Virus record (IMG/VR): IMGVR_UViG_3300044641_000709
Location: 1 to 21,564 of that record
Reading direction: 5' to 3' (one strand)
DNA length: 21,564 nucleotides
Source: a virus
The notes beneath the pieces were generated by a model that worked only from the letters and a program-made list of their open reading frames with translations, was not told where the DNA came from and ran no database searches. Shown here in pieces: positions 12,396 through 19,651 of this stretch (position 1 is the stretch's first letter; the number at the start of each line of letters is the position of its first letter). The position numbers were made by a program, and so were the translations under genes.

Positions 12396-13310
12396 TCAGA
12401 CCTTGCTGTAGTTGACCATCAAATAGCCACCAGATTCAGACACAGCGTCTGGATACACGCCTTGCACTTCTTGTGCCATGAGGCCGACTTGACGACCACC
12501 ACCCCAGATGTAATCAAACTCGTAGACGTTCAATCCATCAGGTCGTGTGCTGATTTTCTTGATGTTCTTTTTGAGACGAATATCACTGAATAAGTTGCCA
12601 AAACCTCCAGCTTTTCCTCCACCCATTTGCATACCGAGGAACTGAGCTGGCAGATTAAACAGTTGGCCATAAGCCTTGGCTTCACCAAGTTCACCACCGG
12701 CCAAAGCTGCACCTTGTTGTCCCAAGAGATTTGCAATATTTGTACCAGTTTGCAATCCTGCTGAACCTGTGCCAGCTGCTGATGACTGACCGATCTGGGC
12801 TAAGTTTTGCTGTGTGACACGACCAATATCGGCCATTCCACCCAATCGACCATATTGCCTTTCAATTTCTTGTTGAAGCATTTGTGGTCTAAATTGAGCC
12901 AGTGCGCCTTGGATGTTTCCACCACGCAAGCCACCAGTGGCAGATGCACGCTGAAGCAGTGCTTCTTCACCAGCTTGAACTTGTGCTTGGTAGCCAGCAC
13001 CACCTTCAATGCCTGCAATGGCTGCACGTTGAGCCTCTGGTCCACGCAGTCCAAGCAATGCCTGCTGTTGCTCAAGTGCTGGTGCTCCTACTTGCGCATA
13101 GGGTTGCAATCCTGCAAGGGCAGGAACTCCTGCCTCTGTGTAAGGTTTGAGCAATTCACGCATGGCTTCAAATTGCCTGCGTTGTTCTGCAATGCCTTGT
13201 TCAGCCGCAGCGCCTTGAATACCTGCGGCTTCGCCAGCAGCGCTGGCCTGCATTGAACTTCCGACAAGTTGGGTTCCACCAACGACTAGGGCGGTTATTG
13301 GATCAGGCAT
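12396..13310 (-). CDS. Ejection protein with C-terminal S74 chaperone-like domain (304 aa)
   Basis: Residues 1-240 are a Gly/Ala/Gln-rich helical protein of the gp7-like ejection type: MPDPITALVVGGTQLVGSS, then GIAEQRRQFEAMRELLKPY and repeated G-x-P-A-L. The last ~62 residues (SDIRLKKNI, YEFDYIW, GLMAQEVQGVYPDAV, GYLMVNYSKV) match the intramolecular chaperone/peptidase S74 domain. S242 and K247 keep the Ser-x5-Lys spacing of the self-cleaving dyad. The domain stops right after VNY, before the usual helical tail, so it may be shortened. In spikes S74 helps trimer folding and is then cut off; here it may help assembly of an internal protein. The start overlaps the previous gene by 8 nt. Confidence 0.83.
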   Translation of the reverse strand: MPDPITALVVGGTQLVGSSMQASAAGEAAGIQGAAAEQGIAEQRRQFEAMRELLKPYTEAGVPALAGLQPYAQVGAPALEQQQALLGLRGPEAQRAAIAGIEGGAGYQAQVQAGEEALLQRASATGGLRGGNIQGALAQFRPQMLQQEIERQYGRLGGMADIGRVTQQNLAQIGQSSAAGTGSAGLQTGTNIANLLGQQGAALAGGELGEAKAYGQLFNLPAQFLGMQMGGGKAGGFGNLFSDIRLKKNIKKISTRPDGLNVYEFDYIWGGGRQVGLMAQEVQGVYPDAVSESGGYLMVNYSKV

Positions 13311-13752
13311 TGCCGAACTCCTTCATGTAGTCTTCAAATTTCTCGCCATATAACTCCATGACCAGATGTGCATTCTTTGTGGCAAAGCCTGGGCCATGCG
13401 TAAGTGATACGGCCATCAAGATCAGGTCGTAGTAGCCTGCACGCCAGACAAATGATCTGGCATCGGCATCGCCTGCACGCTCGGCATGGTCGGAGGCTTG
13501 CCACTTCATGATTGCTGTTGCCAGCAATGGCGTGAGATGATGGCTGTTTGTGATAAAAAATTGGTTCTGGTGCATTCCCACCAGTGTGTTCCAGATGGTC
13601 GCATTCAGGTCTTTGCGCTCAACTGTATCGCCATCAGCAATATCGTCAAACACCTGAATGGCATCGTAGACCATGACGAGCCATTCCACGACTGGCGTAG
13701 GCAACATGAAAACCCTTTGCAGGTTCTCCTTGAGCCATTCGATACCAATCAT
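13303..13752 (-). CDS. Alpha-helical phage protein of unknown function (149 aa)
   Basis: AGGAG with a 6-nt spacer fixes the ATG at 13752. The protein is helical and hydrophobic but without a clear TM span: MIGIEWLKENLQRVFMLP, VVEWLVMVYDAIQVFDDIAD, WNTLVGMHQNQFF, KWQASDHAERAGD, YYDLILMAVSLTHGPG. It occupies the slot before the gp7-like gene, where P22 has the small gene 14; I do not claim homology. Residues 36-40 read DDIAD, a DDxxD motif like the metal site of isoprenoid synthases, but the protein is half their size. It may be a virion-assembly or ejection accessory. Confidence 0.7.
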   Translation of the reverse strand: MIGIEWLKENLQRVFMLPTPVVEWLVMVYDAIQVFDDIADGDTVERKDLNATIWNTLVGMHQNQFFITNSHHLTPLLATAIMKWQASDHAERAGDADARSFVWRAGYYDLILMAVSLTHGPGFATKNAHLVMELYGEKFEDYMKEFGNA

Positions 13753-13830
13753 GTGCAACTCCTGTTAAGGGTGAGCTGCTGGTGGCCCGATAGACTCAGC
13801 GCCTTTATTTTCCCACATTTTGGCATTTGG
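13753..13830 (-). promoter_or_regulatory. Late-block gap with possible internal promoter
   Basis: This 78-nt gap is much longer than other spacings in the minus block. Read on the minus strand, TTGACC (13834-13829, overlapping the upstream stop) lies 17 nt before AAAATA (13811-13806): a good -35 and a poor -10. The spacer contains TGTGGGAAA, a 9-mer also present at the plus-strand promoter-like gap (1840-1848). AGGAG for the next gene lies near 13759-13763. No hairpin was seen. The promoter call is weak. Confidence 0.3.
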
Positions 13831-14232
13831 TCAATCTTCCATTTCAAATTCACGTTCTTCCCATGCCTGGCAAACGCGCAGATCGTGGCAGATGAACTCG
13901 AATTTGGTGCAATAACCACGGAAACCAGCATCGGTGTCCCAGTCATTTCGGGGGATTCGCTCCATCTTGGCCTGCGTCATGGTGCTGTTGTCGTAATACT
14001 CGCAGTTCGAGCAGCGACGACGACGAGCTTCTTTTTCATCCACTTGCATGGCCTTGCCAACAGCGATCCAGTATGTTTTATTGGCCGTTGGCTCGTTGCT
14101 TGGATTCTCAGGGCCAAGCATCCAGTCATCAATGACGATCTGGGTGTTCTTCTTGTTCTCGGCTGTGGTAATGAATTCTTCTTCGACCGGCAAGCCAATA
14201 AAGCCCTTGGGCATCATCATGAATTTGTCCAT
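13831..14232 (-). CDS. Five-cysteine putative zinc protein in the virion block (133 aa)
   Basis: AAAGGAG precedes the ATG. The first ~70 residues are mixed alpha/beta (MDKFMMMPKGFIGLPVEEE, TYWIAVGKAMQVDEKEA). The C-terminal half has C74-x2-C77-E-Y-Y, GYCTKF with C108, then C115 and C121 followed by QAWEE. The order CxxCExY, GxCT[KE]F, CxxW is shared with the 64-aa protein at 480-674. Metal binding or, less likely, a redox site is inferred. Placement between the 111-aa beta proteins and the ejection genes suggests a virion or assembly role. Function is not known. Confidence 0.74.
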   Translation of the reverse strand: MDKFMMMPKGFIGLPVEEEFITTAENKKNTQIVIDDWMLGPENPSNEPTANKTYWIAVGKAMQVDEKEARRRRCSNCEYYDNSTMTQAKMERIPRNDWDTDAGFRGYCTKFEFICHDLRVCQAWEEREFEMED

Positions 14233-14243
14233 GCTGTTCTCCT

Positions 14244-14579
14244 TTAAGTAATTTCGCGGCCAGATGCGCGGATGGTCAGTGATGTGGCTGCGCTGGCAAT
14301 GGTTGAGATGAAACTACCAGACTCAAGCGCTTGGCCAACCAATTCGGGGAATGTGTATGTCTCATCGGGTGCAATGCTGCGTGTGTCCACGATCAAGTTG
14401 GCTGTGCCAGCACTGCCGCCACTAGTCACCAGATTGACGCTGATCGTCACATTGCTTGACGTTGTATTGGTGGCTGTGAATTTGTCGATCAGAGCCTTGC
14501 AGTTCACAGCTGTGTACTGCGTAGTCTGGGCATTTTCTGCCTGCTTTGGTGGAATCAGAACCTTGATTGATACGGTCAT
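14244..14579 (-). CDS. Beta-rich virion protein, paralogue B (111 aa)
   Basis: The ATG at 14579 follows AAGGAGAATGAA; the nine-codon upstream extension lies in the intergenic RBS area and is not needed. The product is a small, almost Cys-free beta protein: MTVSIKVLIPP, then FTATNTTSSNVTISVNLV, GGSAGTANLIVD, and it ends LTIRASGREIT. It aligns residue for residue with the neighbouring 111-aa protein (14590-14925), including N-T-T, V-x-[VL]-x-x-x-x-G-x-A-G-T and L-T-I-x-A-S-G-x-E. It is a tandem duplicate, probably a structural or decoration subunit. Confidence 0.78.
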   Translation of the reverse strand: MTVSIKVLIPPKQAENAQTTQYTAVNCKALIDKFTATNTTSSNVTISVNLVTSGGSAGTANLIVDTRSIAPDETYTFPELVGQALESGSFISTIASAATSLTIRASGREIT

Positions 14580-14589
14580 TTCATTCTCC

Positions 14590-14925
14590 TTATGTGGCTT
14601 CGCCACCGCTGGCGATGATTGTGAGGCCAGCCGATGCTGCCTGAATTTGAATTGTGTCGCCTGCGTTTAGCACCTCGATGCCGTTGTATTGCAGTGCATT
14701 ATTGGCTGGGACTGACACATCGTACAAGAATGCATTGCCAGTGCCTGCCGAACCTGCGGATGGCACCAAGAACACGCGCACATTGATGGCCGCTGCCGTA
14801 GTATTGGCAATGCTGAACTCTTTGAGCAGTGTGCGTGTGCTGGCTGGTACGGTGTACAGCGTTGTCACGCCTGTGGTGATGGCCGCTTGGCCAAGTTTTG
14901 CTGGTGTGATTACATCGAAAGCCAT
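14590..14925 (-). CDS. Beta-rich virion protein, paralogue A (111 aa)
   Basis: It starts MAFDVITPAKLGQAAITTGV, a typical phage structural start, followed by TTLYTVPASTRTLLKEFSIA, NTTAAAINVRVFLVP, GSAGTGNAFLYD and the ending LTIIASGGEAT. It is the same length as its downstream neighbour and clearly homologous to it. Both look like a jelly-roll or Ig-like beta sandwich by strand pattern. The start lies inside the end of the coiled-coil gene (16-nt overlap), showing tight coupling. A decoration or tail accessory role is inferred from its position between the gp10-like hub and the ejection genes. Confidence 0.78.
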   Translation of the reverse strand: MAFDVITPAKLGQAAITTGVTTLYTVPASTRTLLKEFSIANTTAAAINVRVFLVPSAGSAGTGNAFLYDVSVPANNALQYNGIEVLNAGDTIQIQAASAGLTIIASGGEAT

Positions 14926-15332
14926 GTGAGCACCTGATTAGATCGCACTGAGGCGGGTAAGTTTGCGTAAGGCAAGATGCCATTCACATCGTGTGCCAGT
15001 TCGATATTGTTGCGCACAGGTGCCAATGCAAGCAAGTCAAGTGCTTGGTCCAAGCGTGGTATGGCATCCAAGGCCTGTTGCACTTTGGCACTCAAGACAG
15101 CATCATCGACTGCGGTGTCTTGCGCCAGCGCACTGATCTGTGCCAGAGCATTGTTAGCATTGGCCGCTGCCGTGTCTGCTTGGTACTCAAAGTCAGTGCC
15201 TGTGATGACCTGAATTTGATCGACTGTAGAAAACAGCAATTCAAACTGCCTGATCTGTTGCTGGTCAGTCAGAAAGGTTGCGAGTTGATCTCGCGTCAGA
15301 TTAAGTCTGCGTGATTGTGGTGCGGTTGCCAT
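14910..15332 (-). CDS. Coiled-coil virion protein, tail-associated (140 aa)
   Basis: The gene starts in a one-base overlap with the gp10-like stop. The N-terminus SRRLNLTRDQLATFLTDQQ and IRQFELLFSTVDQI resembles attachment regions on podovirus tail-associated proteins. A central Ala/Asn/Asp-rich helix (ADTAAANANNALAQISALAQ) looks like a trimeric coiled coil, and the C-terminus has HDVNGILPYANLPASVRSN. In P22 the gene after gp10 is the tail needle gp26, also a trimeric coiled coil. Here the analogy is positional only, and the protein is shorter than the 233-aa needle. Cys is absent. Confidence 0.72.
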   Translation of the reverse strand: MATAPQSRRLNLTRDQLATFLTDQQQIRQFELLFSTVDQIQVITGTDFEYQADTAAANANNALAQISALAQDTAVDDAVLSAKVQQALDAIPRLDQALDLLALAPVRNNIELAHDVNGILPYANLPASVRSNQVLTWLSM

Positions 15333-16744
15333 CAGAATGCCAATGCCTCAATCTGGGCTTCAAGACGAATGAATGACACATGCGCATCGCTGTCGCCACG
15401 GAATCTCTGAATACGCCAATTTCGCATGTGGCCTTGCTGAAACCATGCCAGACGTTTGACGGTGTTTCCAGTGGTGCCAACAGTGATGTAGCGGTCTTGG
15501 CTCCATGATTTTCCATCCACGCTGTAGCTGGTGCTGATTTGTGGATTTGTTCCTAGTGCCACGCTTCCGGTCAAACTGACCAGTTCAAGCTCGTTGAAGA
15601 TCGCACCATTGCTTTCGTTGTAAACGATCAGCGTGCCAAATTCCCAGCGCACCTGTTGTCCCCAATGCTCACCAGTGCTTTGCACAAAGTAACCGATGGA
15701 GCTGGACTGTGGATCACCCACCAGCCACTTGTCGTAAATCCAGACCATGTTGCGTGCGCGATACTGTGCAAATCCAACTATTGTGCTTACCAGTGTAAAC
15801 CAGACAGGCTCACCTAATGCCTCTGATGCTGATGCGTCATAGACGATAGTTCGGTCTGGCAAATGCACATAAAGGTGAAGATGGTTTTTGTCGTTGCGTG
15901 CTTCTAGTTGCACGCGCACCAGCTGTGCTTCTGTATATTGCAGAAGCAGGTTGTCAATTTCTTGAGTGCTTAGTTTTTGAGTAGTGGCTGCTGCGCCAAT
16001 GTAAATGGATGGCGCTTCATTTCGACCACCACCCAAAAAGGCAATGCGATCAAGAAAAATGCAGCATGCATGCGTTCCAAGTACGCCTTTTTGAACTTGT
16101 GCGCCATCAATGCGTGCGAATGGAAACAAGTCACCACCCACGTTGTCGAACACCTCAATGGTGTTGCTGTTGAGCGCATAGACCTCGTTGCGCAACTTGA
16201 TGAGTGCCACCACAGGGTCTGGATCAACTTCTGAACTTCCATATTTCAATGGATTGACAGACAATGGATTAGACAATTCAGTGACGACCAAATTGGCACC
16301 ATCAGTCGTCATGAAGTAGCCATCGACCCAGCAGAAGTCGAGCACTACACCAAGGTCTGGATCGGTGTTCTGTGTGAGTGTGGATGCCACTGGGTCCCAG
16401 AAGTACAGTCGACCACCAGATGCAATGCCTAGTAAGTCAAAACTGTAATCAAGCGTCACCAAATCAGTGACTGGCCCACCAACATCGCCCAAAGTGGTCA
16501 CAGTTCCATCTCTGGCCACAGAAACCAACTTGGTGCCCATGACTCGGTAGCAAACACCATTCCAGTTGATTCCTCCACGATCAGTTCCTGGTCCTGTGCC
16601 GTTGGCCACAATACCATCGCCTGGACGCAGGAATCCATTGCTGATGCCTGAATTTTTTGGCACTGGCATCATATTGACCGGATAGCTGGTGCGCAACTCT
16701 GGCGTGTTGTCAGCGTAGATGCCGTTTAGGATTGGAATTTGCAT
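15332..16744 (-). CDS. P22 gp10-like tail hub / packaged-DNA stabilisation protein (470 aa)
   Basis: The start MQIPILNGIYADNTPELRTS, then YPVNMMPVPKNSG and GFLRPGDGIVANG, is the pattern of P22 gp10 (L-P-V-N-M-x-x-x-P-K followed by G-[YF]-L-R-x-x-x-G-I). The rest is a long beta-propeller-like protein, with NGVCYRVMGTKLVSVARDG matching the gp10-type repeated 'YRV-G-KL' strand. Length is close to the 472 aa of P22 gp10. It forms the hub that plugs the portal after packaging and carries the spikes. Its neighbours (gp4-like upstream, coiled-coil protein downstream) agree with this. It follows the 94-aa gene with only 3 nt between them, so translation is probably coupled. Confidence 0.9.
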   Translation of the reverse strand: MQIPILNGIYADNTPELRTSYPVNMMPVPKNSGISNGFLRPGDGIVANGTGPGTDRGGINWNGVCYRVMGTKLVSVARDGTVTTLGDVGGPVTDLVTLDYSFDLLGIASGGRLYFWDPVASTLTQNTDPDLGVVLDFCWVDGYFMTTDGANLVVTELSNPLSVNPLKYGSSEVDPDPVVALIKLRNEVYALNSNTIEVFDNVGGDLFPFARIDGAQVQKGVLGTHACCIFLDRIAFLGGGRNEAPSIYIGAAATTQKLSTQEIDNLLLQYTEAQLVRVQLEARNDKNHLHLYVHLPDRTIVYDASASEALGEPVWFTLVSTIVGFAQYRARNMVWIYDKWLVGDPQSSSIGYFVQSTGEHWGQQVRWEFGTLIVYNESNGAIFNELELVSLTGSVALGTNPQISTSYSVDGKSWSQDRYITVGTTGNTVKRLAWFQQGHMRNWRIQRFRGDSDAHVSFIRLEAQIEALAF

Positions 16745-16747
16745 GAC

Positions 16748-17032
16748 TTACCACTTGACCTTGTTGGCCCAGTATGCTGCGCTCATCTTGCCCTTGGCAA
16801 TGTTCTCAGCATGTCTGGCCTTGAATGATTCTCGACGAGTCTCGGATGCCTTTGACTCGCCTTCCTTCTTTGGAGACCCAGACACGCCCTGCTGACCGAA
16901 GCGAATGGTCTTCACTTGGTCACCTGCCTTGGCCACGACAACGTGGCTTTTGGTCGGATGCGATGGCGTGCGTTTTGGCTTGTTGTAGCCTTCCACGCCA
17001 GCGCGAGCAAGTCTTGAGTCTTTGGTGGCCAT
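16748..17032 (-). CDS. Small basic phage protein (94 aa)
   Basis: The product is very basic and begins MATKDSRLARAGVEGYNKPK, continues RTPSHPTKSHVVVAKAGDQV, KTIRFGQQG, and ends FKARHAENIAKGKMSAAYWA NKVKW. The combination K-P-K-R-T-P-x-H-P-x-K-S-H, I-R-F-G-x-Q-G and K-x-x-A-A-Y-W-A-N-x-x-K-W is a distinctive family signature that I recall from many podoviruses and cyanophages, where its role is not defined. The near-absence of spacing (2 nt upstream, 3 nt downstream) places it firmly in the tail-hub transcript. Its charge suggests DNA contact or packing against the portal. Confidence 0.85.
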   Translation of the reverse strand: MATKDSRLARAGVEGYNKPKRTPSHPTKSHVVVAKAGDQVKTIRFGQQGVSGSPKKEGESKASETRRESFKARHAENIAKGKMSAAYWANKVKW

Positions 17033-17034
17033 GA

Positions 17035-18228
17035 TTAGAAGATCATTTGCAAGCTGTAGTATTCCAATTGAACCAACTCATTTGCAGTTATTGGTTGAGC
17101 GGTGATTGCAAATGTCTGGTCCACATTAGTATTAACACTTAGAGTCAAAACAGTGCCTGTTGATGCTCCGTGGCCAGTTGCGCCAACTGCACTTGAGACA
17201 ATTTGCGAGCCGCCACGATTAACAATCTCTTTTTGAACAGATACGCTTGCAACGTTGGCTGCGGCCAATGTAAAGATTGCACTACCACCAAATGTCATAC
17301 CAAGGTTTTTGGCGTTGGCACTATTTGTCAAACTGAAAAGTGCATTGATTTCTATCTGTCCACCAGTTCCGACTGACCAGCCTGGTACTGTGACAGATGC
17401 CAAAGTGACTGCTGTGTTGGCCACTGCGACGACTGCTGTGCCGTACCAGACCAAGGCTGTCTGAGTACCTGACTGCGTGCCGCTTGTAGTGATGGCTGCA
17501 CCGCCTGCAGAAGCAGACACGGTGAATGTGTTTGGAGACAACACGGTTTTGACATAGTAGGTCGTGTTGATAGCCAAGCCAGTTGGCAATGCGCCAGTGG
17601 TCGTGAAGCGAATCGTGCTGTTTGCAGACAAGCCATGATCTGTCCATGTCACCACGCCAGGTGCAGCGATGGTGATCGTGGCGGTTGCGCTTCTGTAAGC
17701 CAGATCAATAGTGACTGCTGTTCCTGTGGTGTCAGTGTCCAATGCTGTTACTGGGTACAAACCAGTAACACCTGTGCCGCCAGTCCATGTCACATAGACA
17801 TTTTCACCAACTGCCACGGCTGCTGTGAGGCCATGAGCGCCAGCGCTGTTCAAACGAACTTTGCCTGCGTTGTTGTCGTATGTCAGAGTCACGAATGTGC
17901 CAGCAGGTTCGACCAATCCAATTGGTCCTTTGTTCTCAATCACCAATTGAGGGAAGTTGCGCAGCTGGGGCTGTGTGCCAATGCTGTACTCGACAGTGGC
18001 ATTGCGGTTGTCAATGCGGATTGTGCGGTCTTCGGTATAAGGGCCAAAGGTCTGAGCAGTGTTGAACAGCGTTCCAATAGTTGAATAGTTCCAATATTGT
18101 GCGCTTGGTGCAACAGATTGCAACAGAACTGTGGTGGCTTCGTTGCCAGTGTTGCCGATGCTGATGTACTGGCCAATAGGCAGAATCACATCGACTTGGT
18201 TTTGGGTCAGACTTGGTTGAATAAACAT
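17035..18228 (-). CDS. Large beta-rich fibre/decoration-type virion protein (397 aa)
   Basis: TTAGGAG precedes the ATG. Residues ~1-95 (MFIQPSLTQNQVDVILPIGQ, YWNYSTIGTLFNTAQTFGPY) form an attachment domain. Residues ~110-260 hold two copies of a short beta unit with HGLTAAVAVGENVYVTWTG and HGLSANSTIRFTTTGALPTG, similar to the repeated modules of phage fibres. The last ~130 residues (VTVPGWSVGTGGQIEINALF, FGGSAIFTLAAANVASV) look like a TNF/C1q-like jelly-roll head. Charge is low and Cys is absent. It lies between the gp4-like adaptor and gp10-like hub, where P22 has no such gene; a head or neck fibre is the best guess. Confidence 0.75.
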   Translation of the reverse strand: MFIQPSLTQNQVDVILPIGQYISIGNTGNEATTVLLQSVAPSAQYWNYSTIGTLFNTAQTFGPYTEDRTIRIDNRNATVEYSIGTQPQLRNFPQLVIENKGPIGLVEPAGTFVTLTYDNNAGKVRLNSAGAHGLTAAVAVGENVYVTWTGGTGVTGLYPVTALDTDTTGTAVTIDLAYRSATATITIAAPGVVTWTDHGLSANSTIRFTTTGALPTGLAINTTYYVKTVLSPNTFTVSASAGGAAITTSGTQSGTQTALVWYGTAVVAVANTAVTLASVTVPGWSVGTGGQIEINALFSLTNSANAKNLGMTFGGSAIFTLAAANVASVSVQKEIVNRGGSQIVSSAVGATGHGASTGTVLTLSVNTNVDQTFAITAQPITANELVQLEYYSLQMIF

Positions 18229-18246
18229 GATGAAATCTCCTAAAAG

Positions 18247-18702
18247 TTAAGCGATGCGATACCACGAATTTGTGGCTTGATAGAAACGCATGGTGAAGAA
18301 TGCATTGGCTGCCAGTGTGGTTGGCGCACCAAATGCGGCTGTTGCACCATTGAGCGCCAGCGTAAATGCTGTGATGATCTGAGTCGTTGTCACCAGCACT
18401 TGAGTGCCATCAGGCACGCCAGTGTTCAGTGGCAATGTGATCGTGCCAGTGGCCAATGTGCCAGCAGGCTGCAAGATCATCCATTGTTGTTCGCTGACTG
18501 GTGTTGGCACTGTCACATTGAAGCCAGTGCCTGGCACATATAAGTTGGTGGCCACGGTTGGTGCTGCGAATGTAGCTTGGAAGTATTGCAGCAATGCGCT
18601 GACCGACATCTTGCGAGCATCGCCATTGTTCTGGTCGTAGACCGGAATCTGGTTTGCACCAGAGACTTGGCTGATGCTTGAGAGTTGGTTGATTTGTGGC
18701 AT
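18247..18702 (-). CDS. Beta-rich virion protein, possible decoration/neck fibre (151 aa)
   Basis: GAGGAAATACCAAC leads the ATG. It begins MPQINQLSSISQVSGANQIP followed by VYDQNNGDARKMSVSALLQY, a sequence type found at the start of many phage structural proteins (short anchor then a Ser/Ala helix). The remaining ~100 residues are beta-rich and neutral, ending AFFTMRFYQATNSWYRIA. The Y-D-x-N-x-G-D-x-R-x-[ML]-S motif recurs in head-associated fibres by memory. No enzyme motif is present. Together with the following 397-aa protein it may form a fibre attached near the head-tail junction. Confidence 0.74.
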   Translation of the reverse strand: MPQINQLSSISQVSGANQIPVYDQNNGDARKMSVSALLQYFQATFAAPTVATNLYVPGTGFNVTVPTPVSEQQWMILQPAGTLATGTITLPLNTGVPDGTQVLVTTTQIITAFTLALNGATAAFGAPTTLAANAFFTMRFYQATNSWYRIA

Positions 18703-18714
18703 GTTGGTATTTCC

Positions 18715-19197
18715 TCAGTTGTATTCGAGTGGACCGTCTTGACCGGCCAAGACTGGATCGTAGGGGCGCTGCAAGAATGGGTCGTCGTAGACGCGCCAAG
18801 GCTTGTTGCCTGCACCGCTTGGCATCGTGCCAGGCATCTGTTGCTCCATTGGCATGGCCGCACGCGACAGCAGGGTGTTGTAGGACTCTTTGGCTGTGGC
18901 CTTGGTATCGGGCATGACCTGCTTGCCATAACTTGGTGCCAGCTTGATGGCCAAGTTTGTGTAAATGGCCTCATTGGAGCTGTCTGGAACGTTGGTCTGC
19001 TCATCAAGATCGCTGTCTTGAGGGCTTGATGGCAGTGGATAGCCTAAGCGAATGCCAAGGGCATTCCATGCTGCGATCATGGTATCGAGCCTGCGCAGTG
19101 CGGATTGCAACTGCTCAGGTGTCAGATCAAAGACGTAAGAAGCAAGGCCAATTTCCTCGAAGGCCTGTCCGATAAATTGGCGCTTTGTCCATCCCAT
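18715..19197 (-). CDS. P22 gp4-like head-to-tail adaptor (160 aa)
   Basis: It starts MGWTKRQFIGQAFEEIGLAS, then LTPEQLQSALRRLDTMIAAW and NALGIRLGYPLP, which is the helical N-terminal pattern of P22 gp4/tail accessory factors (W-T-K-x-x-[IL]-x-x-A-x-x-x-[IL]-G, followed by L-x-x-L-D-x-[ML]-x-x-x-W). The C-terminus is Pro/Gly-rich (PMEQQMPGTMPSGAGNKPW) and ends YDPVLAGQDGPLEYN. The protein forms a ring below the portal that seals it after packaging. AGGAG lies just before the ATG, in the tail of the upstream gene. Length is near the 166 aa of P22 gp4. Confidence 0.88.
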   Translation of the reverse strand: MGWTKRQFIGQAFEEIGLASYVFDLTPEQLQSALRRLDTMIAAWNALGIRLGYPLPSSPQDSDLDEQTNVPDSSNEAIYTNLAIKLAPSYGKQVMPDTKATAKESYNTLLSRAAMPMEQQMPGTMPSGAGNKPWRVYDDPFLQRPYDPVLAGQDGPLEYN

Positions 19198-19198
19198 G

Positions 19199-19651
19199 TC
19201 ATTCTCCTGTGTTCTCAGACAATCTGTCTTGGATCAATTGTCCCAGTTTTTTGTCTTTTGTGCGACCATCAAAGCGAATTCCTAGTTCTGTAGCTTTTGC
19301 CTCAAGTTCTTCGCGGGTTGGTTCTGCATCCTCATCGATAGGCTCAGGCTCAGGATCAGGCTCGGGAGCTGGCGCTGGTTTGGCCTTGACCTGATCACGC
19401 CAGTCTAATGGCTTGGCTGGCTTTTTCTTCTTGACCGGCTTGATTGCCCACTTTGGTTTTGGTTTCACATTGCCATTGGCCTTCTCGCCTGCGGCTTCAA
19501 TGGCCTCAGCTGACGATGTAAACCATCCTGCTTCCAGCTTTGCATCGAGTTCTTCTTGCGTCTGGACGCTGTCAAAATTGTATGTGCCGCCACCAGGCTT
19601 GCGTTGCTGGCCTGGGCTTTTGTAAATCATTGCTGGGAATGATATGCTCAT
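19199..19651 (-). CDS. HeH/LEM-domain phage protein (150 aa)
   Basis: It starts at an ATGA overlap with the small upstream gene (an alternative ATG, giving MIYKSPG, lies 7 codons later). Residues 9-45 (IYKSPGQQRKPGGGTYNFDS) match a short phage domain also found next to coat genes. A lysine-rich segment (KPKPKWAIKPVKKKKPAK, about 63-80) is followed by a Pro/Glu repeat (93-104). Residues 111-144 form a HeH helix-extended loop-helix: PTREELEAKATELGIRFDGR then KLGQLIQDRL. HeH domains are common in phage morphogenesis proteins and in Rho N-terminal regions and are thought to bind nucleic acid. It is likely a head-assembly accessory. Confidence 0.8.
   Translation of the reverse strand: MSISFPAMIYKSPGQQRKPGGGTYNFDSVQTQEELDAKLEAGWFTSSAEAIEAAGEKANGNVKPKPKWAIKPVKKKKPAKPLDWRDQVKAKPAPAPEPDPEPEPIDEDAEPTREELEAKATELGIRFDGRTKDKKLGQLIQDRLSENTGE

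Noticed and set aside
13486-14247. 253-codon plus-strand open frame
   Set aside because: It crosses two well-supported minus genes and their gap, has no RBS and encodes His/Cys-rich sequence typical of antisense frames.
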